Source of the DNA: CAZTDD01 sp964612675
GTDB lineage: Bacteria > Hinthialibacterota > Hinthialibacteria > Hinthialibacterales > JAKPRU01
NCBI GenBank assembly: GCA_964612675.1
Contig: CAZTDD010000029.1
Coordinates: 1-57,634 of the forward strand
Direction of reading: 5' to 3'
DNA length: 57,634 nt
Every line of letters begins with the position of its first letter. The first letter of the stretch is position 1. Under the pieces are notes generated by a model. That model searched no databases. It saw only the letters and a list, made by a program, of their open reading frames with translations, and was not told the origin of the DNA. Positions 19,497 through 27,982 of this stretch are shown in pieces. The translations under genes and the position numbers were made by a program.

Positions 19497-21374
19497 TTAC
19501 GACCATGCTCCTGCATCTTGGAGAAGTTGGATCATGCGCTCCGCCCGTGAGCGGTCGCTGTGACCCCGGAACACGCGTTCTTTCGCTCGACGTGCCATTG
19601 TCTGACGCCGTTCGTCGTCACTCAGGAAGGTTTTGACCAGCTCGCGCAGCTCCCCCGGGTCGCTGTAAGCCGGCACCTCTGTTTCCGGATCGAAAAACCT
19701 GTCGGGACGCCCACCTGTGTATCGCTTCAAGTCGGATATCAAGAAGCCACCGGCCGCCGGGACCTCCATATCCCGCTGGTTCACTGTGCCGTGAGGAATC
19801 ACCGTATGAATATTCAGAGAGATTCTGGAGGACCGATATAATTGATAGGCTTCGCTGGGCGTCAGACGTTCACCGGCGACACACTGTTCGAGTGGTGTTG
19901 AACGAACCGCCTCTTTCCATTCCGGATTACCATATATGCGGAGTCCGAGATCGGCCACGGCGGTAAGAACCTCCAACCGTCTTCGGCGGTTTAGTTCCAG
20001 GCAGAGTAAGTAGTACACGGCCGCTCCGAGGTTTGTTGAATGACGTGGGACATTTTTCGTGAGTCCGGGACCCGGATCCGGCGGAGGATCGTGCCGGTCA
20101 AGCGCGTCCTGTGGGAGGATAAGATTCTTTGTGAAATAGGTTTCCACCACCCCGTCAAGCCACGTTTGAAAGGCGGAAGAAACAGCCGAATGGATTTTGC
20201 TTGTATCCGGCACTGTGCCGACAAAACTGACGTCGCATGCGAGCTGCGGATCGAATTCCGTCTCGATTTCCGAGGCCGCCATGGGAACCTCTCCGATGAC
20301 TCGGCCGCCCCGACGGAGAACTTCGTCCCGGTCCCATTCATCGGAGAGAATGACGTAGTCCCGGGGATGGAAAGAAACGTCGGGCATGTTCGTCGCCGAG
20401 TCCACTACCCATACAACCCGTGGTACCTCCATCTCGGGGAACGTGAGCCAGAAATTCGAGGAGACGTTTAGTACAACGACAAGATCCGGTTTGAAACGCA
20501 GAAAGGTCTCTTCGAATAAGCGCCAGCCCGTCAGCTCGGTGGGAAGAAACCGGTTATCCTGGGTAATGACGGCAGGGACGAGAGCGACTCTGGACTCGTA
20601 TCCCGCCGCCTCGAATCCACAGGTCAATCCGCGGATGATGGGTCCCCACGAGGATGAATTCGAACAAAGAAGCAAGACTCTTTTGGGGTATGGCTTTTTA
20701 GAAGGATAGTGACTACGGCGATCCTTGATCGTCGCGTTGATTGCATTATGTTGCGCTAAAAATCCTTCTCCCAGACCAAGAACTATCTCATCCCATTTCT
20801 TAACCAGGGACGTATTTCTCCAGGGATATCCGTAGGTTACATGAGTTCGGTCCGGTTCCACCCAGTCATACCGATGGTTGCGGATCAACGTCAAGATGGG
20901 CTCGACCGTATCGAGGCCCACGAGAAGGTGGAATCCACGACAATCCAGGATTTCTTTCCAATCAAAGAGACAGAAGGACGTATAGATCAGTCCCGGGTCA
21001 GGTTCAATTGCGATCAATGTTACCTGGGGTGTTCGGATCAGCGGTGCCAGCGGTAGAATCGAGCATCCAAGGCCCGTTCCGAATAGGAAGACGATTTGTG
21101 AGCCTGCCATCCACGCGGCGCGCATCTCATCATGCTCGTGCTGGACCTCGACCTCGGAGGGTCGTGTTCCTCCCAACACCTGGATCGTGCCGGATTCCGT
21201 TTTGCGTTCGCACCGTGGCAGACGGTTGCCTTCGAAAGAGACTCGAATATCCGTTCGGCTCGATTGGGAGGCGATGAGGTCGGCCGTTTCTTCCGACCGA
21301 TCTCGCAACAGCCGAAGATTCTCGTTCAGATGCGTTTGGGGAAGATCGGCGAGTTTCACGGATGACTCGTTCAT
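19497..21374 (-). CDS. CgeB-family glycosyltransferase with Maf-like N-terminal domain
   Basis: A 625-residue cytoplasmic protein. The N-terminal half (about 80-220) has 'QIVFLFGTGLGCSILPLAPL', a Rossmann-like glycine loop seen in the MptE/Maf (DUF115) group that acts in flagellin and surface glycosylation. The C-terminal half (about 240-620) matches CgeB-like GT-B glycosyltransferases: 'KRVLLLCSNSSSWGPIIRGL', 'PRVVWVVDSATN', 'CDVSFVGTVPD', and near the end 'INTHTVIPHGT'-like residues plus 'MEVPAAGGFLISD', the typical acceptor/nucleotide-sugar site. It probably modifies a surface protein or polysaccharide. The ribosome site is weak, so the start is less certain. It is divergent from the small gene at 21532. 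Confidence 0.7.
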   Translation of the reverse strand: MNESSVKLADLPQTHLNENLRLLRDRSEETADLIASQSSRTDIRVSFEGNRLPRCERKTESGTIQVLGGTRPSEVEVQHEHDEMRAAWMAGSQIVFLFGTGLGCSILPLAPLIRTPQVTLIAIEPDPGLIYTSFCLFDWKEILDCRGFHLLVGLDTVEPILTLIRNHRYDWVEPDRTHVTYGYPWRNTSLVKKWDEIVLGLGEGFLAQHNAINATIKDRRSHYPSKKPYPKRVLLLCSNSSSWGPIIRGLTCGFEAAGYESRVALVPAVITQDNRFLPTELTGWRLFEETFLRFKPDLVVVLNVSSNFWLTFPEMEVPRVVWVVDSATNMPDVSFHPRDYVILSDEWDRDEVLRRGGRVIGEVPMAASEIETEFDPQLACDVSFVGTVPDTSKIHSAVSSAFQTWLDGVVETYFTKNLILPQDALDRHDPPPDPGPGLTKNVPRHSTNLGAAVYYLLCLELNRRRRLEVLTAVADLGLRIYGNPEWKEAVRSTPLEQCVAGERLTPSEAYQLYRSSRISLNIHTVIPHGTVNQRDMEVPAAGGFLISDLKRYTGGRPDRFFDPETEVPAYSDPGELRELVKTFLSDDERRQTMARRAKERVFRGHSDRSRAERMIQLLQDAGAWS

Positions 21375-21464
21375 AACTGAGAGACTACAGGTACGCGGCT
21401 TTGTTCACCAGATAGGAGGGCGAGACCGGGACGTACCGTGACAGTGTCGCCATTTCATTGTAAT

Positions 21465-21491
21465 AACCCGGGAATTGTAAGAACCCGGGAA
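21465..21491. promoter_or_regulatory. paired AACCCGGGAA sites in divergent promoter region
   Basis: AACCCGGGAA occurs twice, at 21465-21474 and 21482-21491, 17 bases apart, in the space between two divergent genes. Each holds the palindrome CCCGGG. They could be a repressor or activator site; no regulator is identified. Confidence 0.3.
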
Positions 21492-21531
21492 ATCAGAGCG
21501 ATTCCAACAAGATGATGTGAGGATAGAAGCG

Positions 21532-21882
21532 ATGGACATTCACGAAATCAAGGACGCGTTGCGCGAAGTGATCGAAGAAGAACTCGATTTGGGTTATATG
21601 TCGTTGGCGGATCGATGGATCGGTGGCAAACTGATTCTTCAGCCCCGCGATCCGTCCCTTCAGTCGAAAGAGATCACCGTAGAAAATTTCTTTCACAAAA
21701 TCGTTATGGTGCGAGACCGACTGCGCGTATTGGAGCAGAAGATCAATCAGCATCCGAAATTGGAAGACTCGGACAAAATCGATTTGCAGCAATACATAAC
21801 GCGGATCTACGGCTCCCTGACCACGTTCAATGTGTTGTTTAAGGACCGGCGCGATCACTTCATCGGCCAGCGAGGCGGTTGA
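21532..21882 (+). CDS. small conserved-looking protein of unknown function
   Basis: A 116-residue acidic, mostly helical protein with no signal or membrane segment. It begins MDIHEIKDALREVIEEEL, and its middle (about 40-95) is helix-rich with regularly spaced Leu, suggesting a coiled-coil or helical bundle. I do not recognise a family. ATG 21532 is preferred over GTG 21517 because GAGG lies 9 bases upstream of the ATG. It diverges from the glycosyltransferase gene, and a repeat element follows it. An antisense open frame of similar length overlaps it, but the sense frame has the ribosome site and a normal composition. Confidence 0.6.
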   Translation: MDIHEIKDALREVIEEELDLGYMSLADRWIGGKLILQPRDPSLQSKEITVENFFHKIVMVRDRLRVLEQKINQHPKLEDSDKIDLQQYITRIYGSLTTFNVLFKDRRDHFIGQRGG

Positions 21883-21924
21883 CAGAACTGTAAGAAGTTA
21901 GTGGGAAGAACGAGGGAGAGAATC

Positions 21925-22090
21925 GACCCCCTCTGTATCTCCCCCAATCTTGATGGCGCTGCAAAAAGTCTGGGATACGGATTTCAACCCCCTCCTAACC
22001 TCCCCCGATCTTCGGGGGAGGAAAAAGAAACGAGCGAGTCTGCAGCGGTTTCTCCCCCAAAGATTGGGGGAGATTCAGAGGGGTTGAAAT
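21925..22090. repeat. composite C-rich inverted-repeat element (copy A)
   Basis: It contains CTTGATGGCGCTGCAAAAAGTC (21949-21970), then ATTTCAACCCCCTCCTAACC, a hairpin CCTCCCCCGAT/ATC..GGGGGAGG around 22000-22021, and a second hairpin CTCCCCCAA/TTGGGGGAG near 22050-22072 ending in AGAGGGGTTG. The same blocks occur in reverse order at 34178-34430. It fills the gap between the 116-residue gene and the glycoside hydrolase. Confidence 0.7.
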
Positions 22091-22132
22091 TTCCTCTTGC
22101 CCGTTCCGCTGACTTTCTGCGCCTCGCCAATG

Positions 22133-24202
22133 CTAAAACAACCGTGGCAAATATTCCGGTGCGTTGTCGTAAGGTTCCCTCGTCCCCCCGGCGACCGCGT
22201 ACAGCGCTTCATGCGTCAGCCGTGCGGCCTGGCCTAACGGTTGATAGGGACGGTTGCAGACATCCAGGAATCCGATGTTGTAGTTCTCGCCGTCGAAACG
22301 CCCCATGGCGGATTGATCATACAACGTAAAGTAATGCGTCCCCACGCAGGACGGAATCGCGGCGGCGTGCTCCACGTAAACGCGGTACGCTCTGCCTCTG
22401 TCTTCCTGGGTACGAACGTGGACCAGACCGGGGGCAGGCAAACCTACATCCAACGCGCCAAAATGGAATTCGCCCACCATAACCGGCATATTCAGCATAC
22501 TGGAGATTCTTTTGCATACATCTTCGGGCACACGGTCCCGATAGCAATTCATGCTGAACACGTCGAAATTACGCATACCTTTCACGGTCCATTCCGGAGG
22601 AATCCCTTGGTAGCGAATTCCGAGATTGAGATGGTGTGGATCGACTTTCTTACAGGCATCGCTCAGGGTCACAAAGAACCGTTCAACCATCACGGAGCTG
22701 AAATCGCGCAAGTCGTCTTTCGCTTTAGGCGTAAGTCTCTTTCTCCACGCACCGTCTGCGATCTCCTCGAACGTGGTTTTGATCCCCCATGCTTCGGATA
22801 GAGTCGTTGCAGTCTCATAGCGCTCCCGCAGGAACTTGCTCAGTTCTTTTCGCGTTTCGCAGGATTCCGTGTTGAAAAGCATGCCTTCGGCGGGCGTTTC
22901 CTTCGAAAAGCCCCATGTCGGTTCATTCATCAGGAAGTAGCCGATCAACGCCGGGTCTTCGAGCGTTTCGCGCAGCTGCTCCCCGAAGCGCACGGCATCG
23001 CTGAGGAAGCGGGGATCGTACACGTCGGGAAAATCGCGATAGATCTTCGGGGTCTGTGAGAGATTTGCCGACAATGGTCGGACATATGGAAATCCGGCTT
23101 TTCGGGCGATACTCCAGTCGGACCAGTTTGCCACGGTATTGAATCCGAGTTCTTTCAGAAGCGAGAGCGTAATTTTGGACCAGTTGGCGTACCATTTTTC
23201 TTCGCCGAAAGCATGGCGGAAATTCGCGCCGAGGAAATCCGCATATCCCTCACGTCCCGTATCCGGTTTGTGTGTCAATGCGGATTCCAGTCCGTCACAG
23301 AACGTGTTGATGTGCGGTCTGACGCAGTCCAAACCTGTGGACCAAAACAGGTAGCCTTCCGGGTCGACCAGCCACCAACGTGTTCCGTCATAGTGGGTCT
23401 GGTAATAGCCGGTGCCGAGAATTTTCTTTTCTTTCCATCCGCCCCATTTCGAAAAATCCAGCGGCCATTTTCTGTCGCGGATCACCGCCAGTTGGCCCCA
23501 CAAACGTTCTCTCACCCGATACCGGTTCGGACTCTTCGTCGGCCACTCATGGAGTGTGCTTTGGCCGAGCTCATCCAGGAGAGGACCCTGCGGCAGTACG
23601 GGATCCCAGAGTCGAGTGGGTTCCGTTTTTGTGACTGTGATAGGTGTTTGACACCAACATACGGGGTGTTCGCTTTTTCGAGTGACTTTCAAGGTGATTC
23701 TGTCGACTTCGTTGAGGTCGACACGGTCACCGCCGCAGATCGGTTTCAACCATGCACCTTCACGGGGAAGCCGCCACCGATTCAGGTCCGCGGCCTTCAG
23801 AGGAAGGAGAATTCGAGCGGAGCACTGGTTGAGTCCTTTATATCTCAGGGTGAATGCGGGACCGTCTTCTCCTTCCTGGAGCGACAGCAGAAACACAGCC
23901 AAGTACTTGCCGTCCACTAGAAAATCAGCCGTTAGATATTCGGCACCCGCCAGCGTTCCCTTCGGGAAAAGGTACAAAAGCCCTTCGCCGGTTTCGTTCG
24001 CTTCGTACCAGACGGCGTTTTCGAGGAGCGTCTTCTTTCGTCGTTTCCTAAGACCGTTGAGACGCCGATCCGGCTTCAATTCAAACGGGAACTCATCGGC
24101 GACTGCCTCCGGTGTCAGAAGCAGGCCGGCTCCGGCGACAGCATTGAGACGCACAAATTCACGCCGATTCAAATGGAGACCTTGAGAGGCAGACACTTTC
24201 AA
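22133..24202 (-). CDS. Tat-exported agarase-like glycoside hydrolase
   Basis: A 689-residue exported enzyme resembling GH50/GH86-type agarases and GH42-like TIM-barrels. The signal LNRREFVRLNAVAGAGLLLT is a twin-arginine type. An N-terminal beta-sandwich (about 45-190) is followed by the barrel. 'GYFLMNEPTWGF' gives the likely acid/base Glu and 'MPVMVGEFHFGALD' the likely nucleophile Glu. 'DGENYNIGFLDVCNRPYQPL' is a C-terminal block common to agarase-like enzymes. The start is probably TTG 24202, which has AAGGAG 7 bases upstream and opens directly on the signal; the longer frame to 24262 lacks a ribosome site. It presumably cuts a beta-linked polysaccharide outside the cell. The bactofilin gene lies just upstream. 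Confidence 0.75.
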   Translation of the reverse strand: MKVSASQGLHLNRREFVRLNAVAGAGLLLTPEAVADEFPFELKPDRRLNGLRKRRKKTLLENAVWYEANETGEGLLYLFPKGTLAGAEYLTADFLVDGKYLAVFLLSLQEGEDGPAFTLRYKGLNQCSARILLPLKAADLNRWRLPREGAWLKPICGGDRVDLNEVDRITLKVTRKSEHPVCWCQTPITVTKTEPTRLWDPVLPQGPLLDELGQSTLHEWPTKSPNRYRVRERLWGQLAVIRDRKWPLDFSKWGGWKEKKILGTGYYQTHYDGTRWWLVDPEGYLFWSTGLDCVRPHINTFCDGLESALTHKPDTGREGYADFLGANFRHAFGEEKWYANWSKITLSLLKELGFNTVANWSDWSIARKAGFPYVRPLSANLSQTPKIYRDFPDVYDPRFLSDAVRFGEQLRETLEDPALIGYFLMNEPTWGFSKETPAEGMLFNTESCETRKELSKFLRERYETATTLSEAWGIKTTFEEIADGAWRKRLTPKAKDDLRDFSSVMVERFFVTLSDACKKVDPHHLNLGIRYQGIPPEWTVKGMRNFDVFSMNCYRDRVPEDVCKRISSMLNMPVMVGEFHFGALDVGLPAPGLVHVRTQEDRGRAYRVYVEHAAAIPSCVGTHYFTLYDQSAMGRFDGENYNIGFLDVCNRPYQPLGQAARLTHEALYAVAGGTREPYDNAPEYLPRLF

Positions 24203-24342
24203 AGCAGAACTCCTTGATGGATTGTATTTTTTCCGAAGACGACGAGCGTAAGGCGATGACACGCAGTTTTAACCTGGCAGAGACATTCCGGGTCGGAAAA
24301 CAGCGCATTTGGATGAGTTTTTGCGGCCACTGTGACTGAGGG

Positions 24343-24789
24343 TTACGTGGATTTCTTCTGCTTGGTGGTGCTCGGCATTTCGACGACTTTGCCCGGCTTC
24401 TCTTTGCTTTTTCCAGGGGTCTCTCTGGCGAATTCAGCATTCTCCGAGAGTACGAGGACTTCGGGCTGTACCTGGAGTTCACCGAAGAATCTTCCTCCCC
24501 CTTGGATCTCAAGGCGCTTCCGCGCCACAAGGTCGCCTTCGACATACCCACTGATCACGACATTCACCGCTTCCAGTGTGCCCGATGCGTGTCCCTGGGA
24601 ACCAATCGAAAGGGTGTCGGAGCAATTCAGCTCGCCGTTGAATCGTCCATCCAGATAAAACGGACTACGTGTTTCCATCTCGCCTTCGAGTGTCACGTCA
24701 TTGTCCACTCGTGAAGGACTCTTGGGACCGGTCGATTCGGGTTCTTCCGGTACGATCAATTCGGCATTCCAGTCGTCGTGGTCGCTCAT
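24343..24789 (-). CDS. bactofilin (polymer-forming cytoskeletal protein)
   Basis: A 148-residue bactofilin-domain (DUF583) protein. The core (about 45-110) is a run of short beta-strands with Gly turns: 'YLDGRFNGELNCSDTLSIGS', 'GTLEAVNVVISGYVEGDLVA', 'KRLEIQGGGRFFGELQV'. This is the right-handed beta-helix that polymerises without nucleotide. Flexible charged tails lie on both sides, as usual, with the C-terminus Lys/Thr-rich. It acts on the inner face of the membrane, in cell shape or in localising wall enzymes. ATG 24789 is chosen as the first Met before typical sequence; its ribosome site is weak. It lies 140 bases upstream of the glycoside hydrolase on the same strand. Confidence 0.85.
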   Translation of the reverse strand: MSDHDDWNAELIVPEEPESTGPKSPSRVDNDVTLEGEMETRSPFYLDGRFNGELNCSDTLSIGSQGHASGTLEAVNVVISGYVEGDLVARKRLEIQGGGRFFGELQVQPEVLVLSENAEFARETPGKSKEKPGKVVEMPSTTKQKKST

Positions 24790-25142
24790 AATGCCCAAAG
24801 GGTAGCACAACACGCGAAAGAGCCATAGTCTTTTCGTGTCCTCGGGGTCAGGGATGAGTCGTGTTCAAGAGAGTTCATTCTTTCTTGCGGATGAGTCGGT
24901 TCATTTGCAACGCCATCAACTTAACCAGCCAAATGGACTTCATGCGAAAGCTGTGCCTTGCTACTGTGAACGCAACGGACCTTAGTGCGCAAAGACAAAG
25001 AACCTTGTCGGTCATCGAATCGTCGCTTTTTCCCCTTACCAGAGCGTTGCGTTTCGACTGAGGATCTCTTACAATGGGGCGGGATGGAGGCCGAAATGGC
25101 TTGTACCATCTCAAACACTCGACATTGCGGAGAGAAGTGATT
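24790..25142. other. divergent intergenic region with pseudopilin promoter
   Basis: About 350 bases without a convincing gene. The right end holds the promoter at 25047-25075 and the ribosome site GGAGAG before 25143. I see no repeat or RNA gene in the left part. Confidence 0.5.
25047..25075 (+). promoter_or_regulatory. sigma-70-like promoter of pseudopilin copy 2
   Basis: TTGCGT (25047-25052), a 17-base spacer and TACAAT (25070-25075) match the -35/-10 consensus well. Transcription would start near 25082, about 60 bases before the ATG at 25143. Confidence 0.55.
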
Positions 25143-25742
25143 ATGAGAAAGAGCGGTTTCACTCTTATCGAACTGTTGATCGTGGTTGCGATTATCGGAA
25201 TCCTTGCCGCGATTGCGGTACCCAACTTTCTGAACGCGCAGACGAAGGCGAAATTGTCGCAGGTCACCAGCAACATGAAGGCACTCAGTACGGCCATGAT
25301 GACCTATCAGACTGATGCTGGGACAATGCCGCTTCACGACCCCGCTCACAATTACAACATCTTGAACAATGCACTCACCACCCCGGTGGCTTATATTGGC
25401 ACCATCCCCAAGGACGTTTTCCAGACGTACCAGCTGTCCAGAACGACCGAAATGTTCAACAGTGGGAATGGCAAGGCGGCGGAACTCCATCCCGAGCCTT
25501 TTTATGCACCGGCCTACGGATGCCCCAGCATGGATACCAATGTTCCTGCGATGGGCTCCGGCGGCGATCTGACGCTTCGATTCCGGGACGCACCGGATCT
25601 ATTCTCGAAGGCCCGCTCTCAATACCGGACCGGCCGCTATATTGTCAGCGTCGGGCCGGACACGGAGCACACTTATCCGGGTACGTACGACATCACGAAC
25701 GGAATCAACAGCACCGGCGATATTATTTGGGTATGCCCGTGA
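25143..25742 (+). CDS. type IV pilin-like / GspG-type pseudopilin (copy 2)
   Basis: A 199-residue prepilin. The leader is very short (MRKSG), then FTLIELLIVVAIIGILAA with Glu at +5. The globular domain contains 'TTPVAYIGTIPKDVF' and ends 'IVSVGPDTEHTYPGTYDITN', then 'GINSTGDIIWVCP'. This is the same end motif as in copies 1 and 3 and probably forms a calcium or turn motif like that of GspG. ATG 25143 is preceded by GGAGAGAAGTGATT. The upstream reading to 25074 crosses the promoter and is rejected. It is monocistronic, with no pilus or type II secretion genes in the window. Confidence 0.88.
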   Translation: MRKSGFTLIELLIVVAIIGILAAIAVPNFLNAQTKAKLSQVTSNMKALSTAMMTYQTDAGTMPLHDPAHNYNILNNALTTPVAYIGTIPKDVFQTYQLSRTTEMFNSGNGKAAELHPEPFYAPAYGCPSMDTNVPAMGSGGDLTLRFRDAPDLFSKARSQYRTGRYIVSVGPDTEHTYPGTYDITNGINSTGDIIWVCP

Positions 25743-26050
25743 TGAAGTCGTGATGAATGACGAGTGATAAGTGACGATTAGCAGAAAGGTCACCCTTTTA
25801 CGGAAGCTCAGAATTGACACAGTCGCGAAAGGGAACGGACACCACGCCAGGGAAGAGACACCACGCTCGCACGGGAGTTGGACTCCCGGGCGCGAATTTC
25901 ATTCGGAATCCGGGGAAAATGGAGATCCCGCAAGTACCCTCTAGTTGACTCCCCAACAGCCTGTCTGATAAAGTCATAGAGGTACAGACAATGAGCGGGA
26001 TGGTAATCCTTGCTCAACAATACCATCTCTAAACCAGAAGGATCAAACTC
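25743..26050. other. intergenic region with short palindrome
   Basis: About 308 bases. It holds CGGGAGT-TGG-ACTCCCG (25872-25888), a relative of the palindrome at 3721, and the nonamer GACACCACG twice just before it (near 25838 and 25857). AGAAGGATC precedes the corrinoid protein start. I see nothing else. Confidence 0.5.
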
Positions 26051-26686
26051 ATGGTGGATTTTCAACAGTTAGCCGACAGTGTGTATGGTGGCAAGAAAGA
26101 CAAGGTCGAGGAGCTTGTGAAGCAGGCGATCGGCGAAGGGTGTACCGGCAAGGAAATCCTTGAGCAAGGGCTGATTCACGGGATGAACCGTGTCGGCGAG
26201 GATTTCAAGAACAATCGGATTTACGTACCGGAGGTGCTCATTGCCGCACGTGCGATGAAAGCAGGGATGTCCGCGATACGCGAAAAGATCGTGGAAGAAA
26301 AAGTCGAGCCGAAAGGCCGGGTCGCCATTGGAACCGTGAAGGGAGACCTCCACGATATTGGCAAGAATCTCGTGGGGATGATGCTTGAAGGGGCGGGGTA
26401 TGAGGTCATCGATTTGGGTGTTGATGTTTCGCCCGCGCAGTTTGTCCAAAGCCTCCAAGACCAGAAAGCCAACCTGATTGGTATGTCGGCCCTGCTGACA
26501 ACAACGATGCTATCGATGCGCGATACAATCGACGCGCTCGAACAGGCCGGTATACGCGAGCAAGTCAAGGTGATGGTGGGGGGCGCGCCGGTGACACAAA
26601 AATGGAGCGAAGAAATCGGCGCGGACGGGTATGCTTCCGACGCCGCCAGCGCCGTCGAATTGGCGGGCTCGTTAATGGTAGGCTGA
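26051..26686 (+). CDS. corrinoid (B12-binding) methyltransferase subunit
   Basis: A 211-residue protein of the MtaC/MtbC/MttC corrinoid family, full length. An N-terminal helical cap (1-85) is followed by a Rossmann-like B12 domain. Asp99-x-His101-x-x-Gly104 in 'KGDLHDIGKNLV' is the base-off/His-on motif; His101 replaces dimethylbenzimidazole as cobalt ligand. 'GMSALLTTTM' and 'VMVGGAPVT' are the other cofactor contacts. It carries a methyl group between a substrate-specific methyltransferase and an acceptor. Neither partner is adjacent. The UroD-like protein at 47249-48364 belongs to the superfamily that includes MtaA/MtbA partner enzymes, but the link is only an inference. ATG 26051 has AAGGAT upstream. 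Confidence 0.92.
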   Translation: MVDFQQLADSVYGGKKDKVEELVKQAIGEGCTGKEILEQGLIHGMNRVGEDFKNNRIYVPEVLIAARAMKAGMSAIREKIVEEKVEPKGRVAIGTVKGDLHDIGKNLVGMMLEGAGYEVIDLGVDVSPAQFVQSLQDQKANLIGMSALLTTTMLSMRDTIDALEQAGIREQVKVMVGGAPVTQKWSEEIGADGYASDAASAVELAGSLMVG

Positions 26687-26710
26687 GCCCGGTTCAGCGT
26701 ACGTTTTCTC

Positions 26711-26745
26711 AAAAGGGCAGGAGCCTTTGCGCCCCTGTCCTTTTT
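26711..26745 (+). terminator. Rho-independent terminator of corrinoid gene
   Basis: AAAAGGGCAGG (26711-26721) pairs with CCTGTCCTTTT, with one G-T wobble, and the arm runs into TTTTT at 26741-26745. It lies 25 bases after the stop codon. Confidence 0.8.
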
Positions 26746-26885
26746 CATTATGGAGAGGCCTTTTTTGTCGTTCTTTTGAATCGATTTCTCCTGTTCTCCT
26801 CTAGCCGATCCTCTGCTACTATGACAGCATAGACTCGGTTTTACGATCCTGATCTCGCTCTCGATCCAGCCCTGGAGGTAGATGT

Positions 26886-27515
26886 ATGACGCGGCAGTCG
26901 AAAGTGGACGAAAAGCGATTTGGATTTACGCTGATCGAACTGCTTATTGTGGTAGCTATCATTGGAATTCTAGCCGCGATTGCGGTTCCGAACTTTCTTA
27001 ATGCGCAGGTTCGAGCAAAAGTAGCGCAGGCGTATTCGGAGATACGCTCTCTGGCCATGGCGAATGAGCAGTATTTCCTTGACAAAAGCACATACCCGAA
27101 CGAATCGGAACACAACCCGTGGGAACGCAGGCGCTCGGAAGCCGGTCTCTTCTGGCTGACCAGCCCCATTGCGTATATGTCGCGGGTTCCTGAAGATCCG
27201 TTCAAACGTATTGATGACGACACGGAGCGCCGTGGCTATGAGATGGGCGTGTTCAACGTATGGGAGAAGCAAAAGAACGTCGCATATAATCTCTTTACAG
27301 TCGGGCCGGATGGATGGGAAAACGGCCTGTATTCGGCAAATCCCTTTGTTGGGCCGCAGCGCAGCAGCGGTCAAGGAAACACGTACGCTTCCTCGAACGG
27401 CCTGAGGAGCGCCGGCGACATTTACTGGTACGGAGGCGATTCCGGCGTCGTGAAGAACCTGGTCGTGGACGGGAAATTCTACAATGGCTCGTTTCCTCCG
27501 AATTTCACGAACTAG
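26886..27515 (+). CDS. type IV pilin-like / GspG-type pseudopilin (copy 3)
   Basis: A 209-residue prepilin with leader MTRQSKVDEKRFG then FTLIELLIVVAIIGILAA. The globular domain shares 'TSPIAYMSRVPEDPF' with copies 1 and 2 and the end block 'FTVGPDGWENGLYSAN...SSNGLRSAGDIYWYG', followed by about 20 extra residues. GGAGG lies 8 bases before the ATG. TACTAT at 26817-26822 with a preceding TG suggests an extended -10 promoter. The Mth938-like gene follows 12 to 42 bases downstream and may be co-transcribed. The role of these dispersed pseudopilins is not known. Confidence 0.88.
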   Translation: MTRQSKVDEKRFGFTLIELLIVVAIIGILAAIAVPNFLNAQVRAKVAQAYSEIRSLAMANEQYFLDKSTYPNESEHNPWERRRSEAGLFWLTSPIAYMSRVPEDPFKRIDDDTERRGYEMGVFNVWEKQKNVAYNLFTVGPDGWENGLYSANPFVGPQRSSGQGNTYASSNGLRSAGDIYWYGGDSGVVKNLVVDGKFYNGSFPPNFTN

Positions 27516-27557
27516 GGGGATGCTGCGATGCCGCGTATTGTCAAGGAGTACAATGGC

Positions 27558-27920
27558 ATGAAACCGACTATCGATCATACCTCGTTTGGCTCGATTACAA
27601 TTGAGGGCGAAAAGTACGAACACGATGTTCTCATCCGCTGCTCGGGTGATATAAAAAAGCGCAAAAAGAAACTCTCTAAGCAGGTGTACGGCACTTCGCA
27701 CATGGTATCGAAAGAAGAAGCCGAACACGTTTTCGAGGACGGTCTCGAAGTGCTCGTCATAGGGACGGGACAAAACGGTGCGCTGCAGCTGTCTCAGGAA
27801 GCAGAGAAGTTCTTCCGGGAGAACGGCGTAACGGTAATTCTTCAGAGAACGCCCCAGGCGATCGAAGCCTTCAACAAAAGGAAGGGAAACGTGGCAGGCT
27901 TGTTTCACCTTACCTGCTAA
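27558..27920 (+). CDS. Mth938-like (DUF498/NDUFAF3-type) domain protein
   Basis: A 120-residue protein of the Mth938/AAMDC/NDUFAF3 fold, full length. It begins MKPTIDHTSFGSITIEGEKY, the usual family opening, continues 'HDVLIRCSGDIKKRKKKLSK' and 'LEVLVIGTGQNGALQLSQEA', and ends with a helix ('TPQAIEAFNKRK'). The family has no known catalytic activity in bacteria; the eukaryotic relative helps assemble complex I. ATG 27558 is preferred because AAGGAG lies 9 bases upstream and the family normally starts there. An in-frame ATG at 27528 would add ten residues. It lies directly behind pseudopilin copy 3. Confidence 0.85.
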   Translation: MKPTIDHTSFGSITIEGEKYEHDVLIRCSGDIKKRKKKLSKQVYGTSHMVSKEEAEHVFEDGLEVLVIGTGQNGALQLSQEAEKFFRENGVTVILQRTPQAIEAFNKRKGNVAGLFHLTC

Positions 27921-27982
27921 CCAAAATCGAGATACATGCGGCTACGCCGCGTTCGACAGCCACTGCCTCTTACCGAAGGCCG

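Noticed and set aside
12556..21250. Similar peptides 'TDLRISFEGRL' (giant protein) and 'TDIRVSFEGNRL' (glycosyltransferase), both with CCTTCGAAAGAGA in the DNA
   Set aside because: The match is too short and isolated; chance or a common beta-strand pattern is enough.
21493..21858. 121-codon minus-strand frame opposite the 116-residue gene
   Set aside because: The plus-strand frame has the ribosome site and the more usual composition; the two cannot both be likely.
26970..27908. Open frame of 312 codons on the minus strand across pseudopilin copy 3 and the Mth938-like gene
   Set aside because: It spans two real genes and their gap; no start signal or family.
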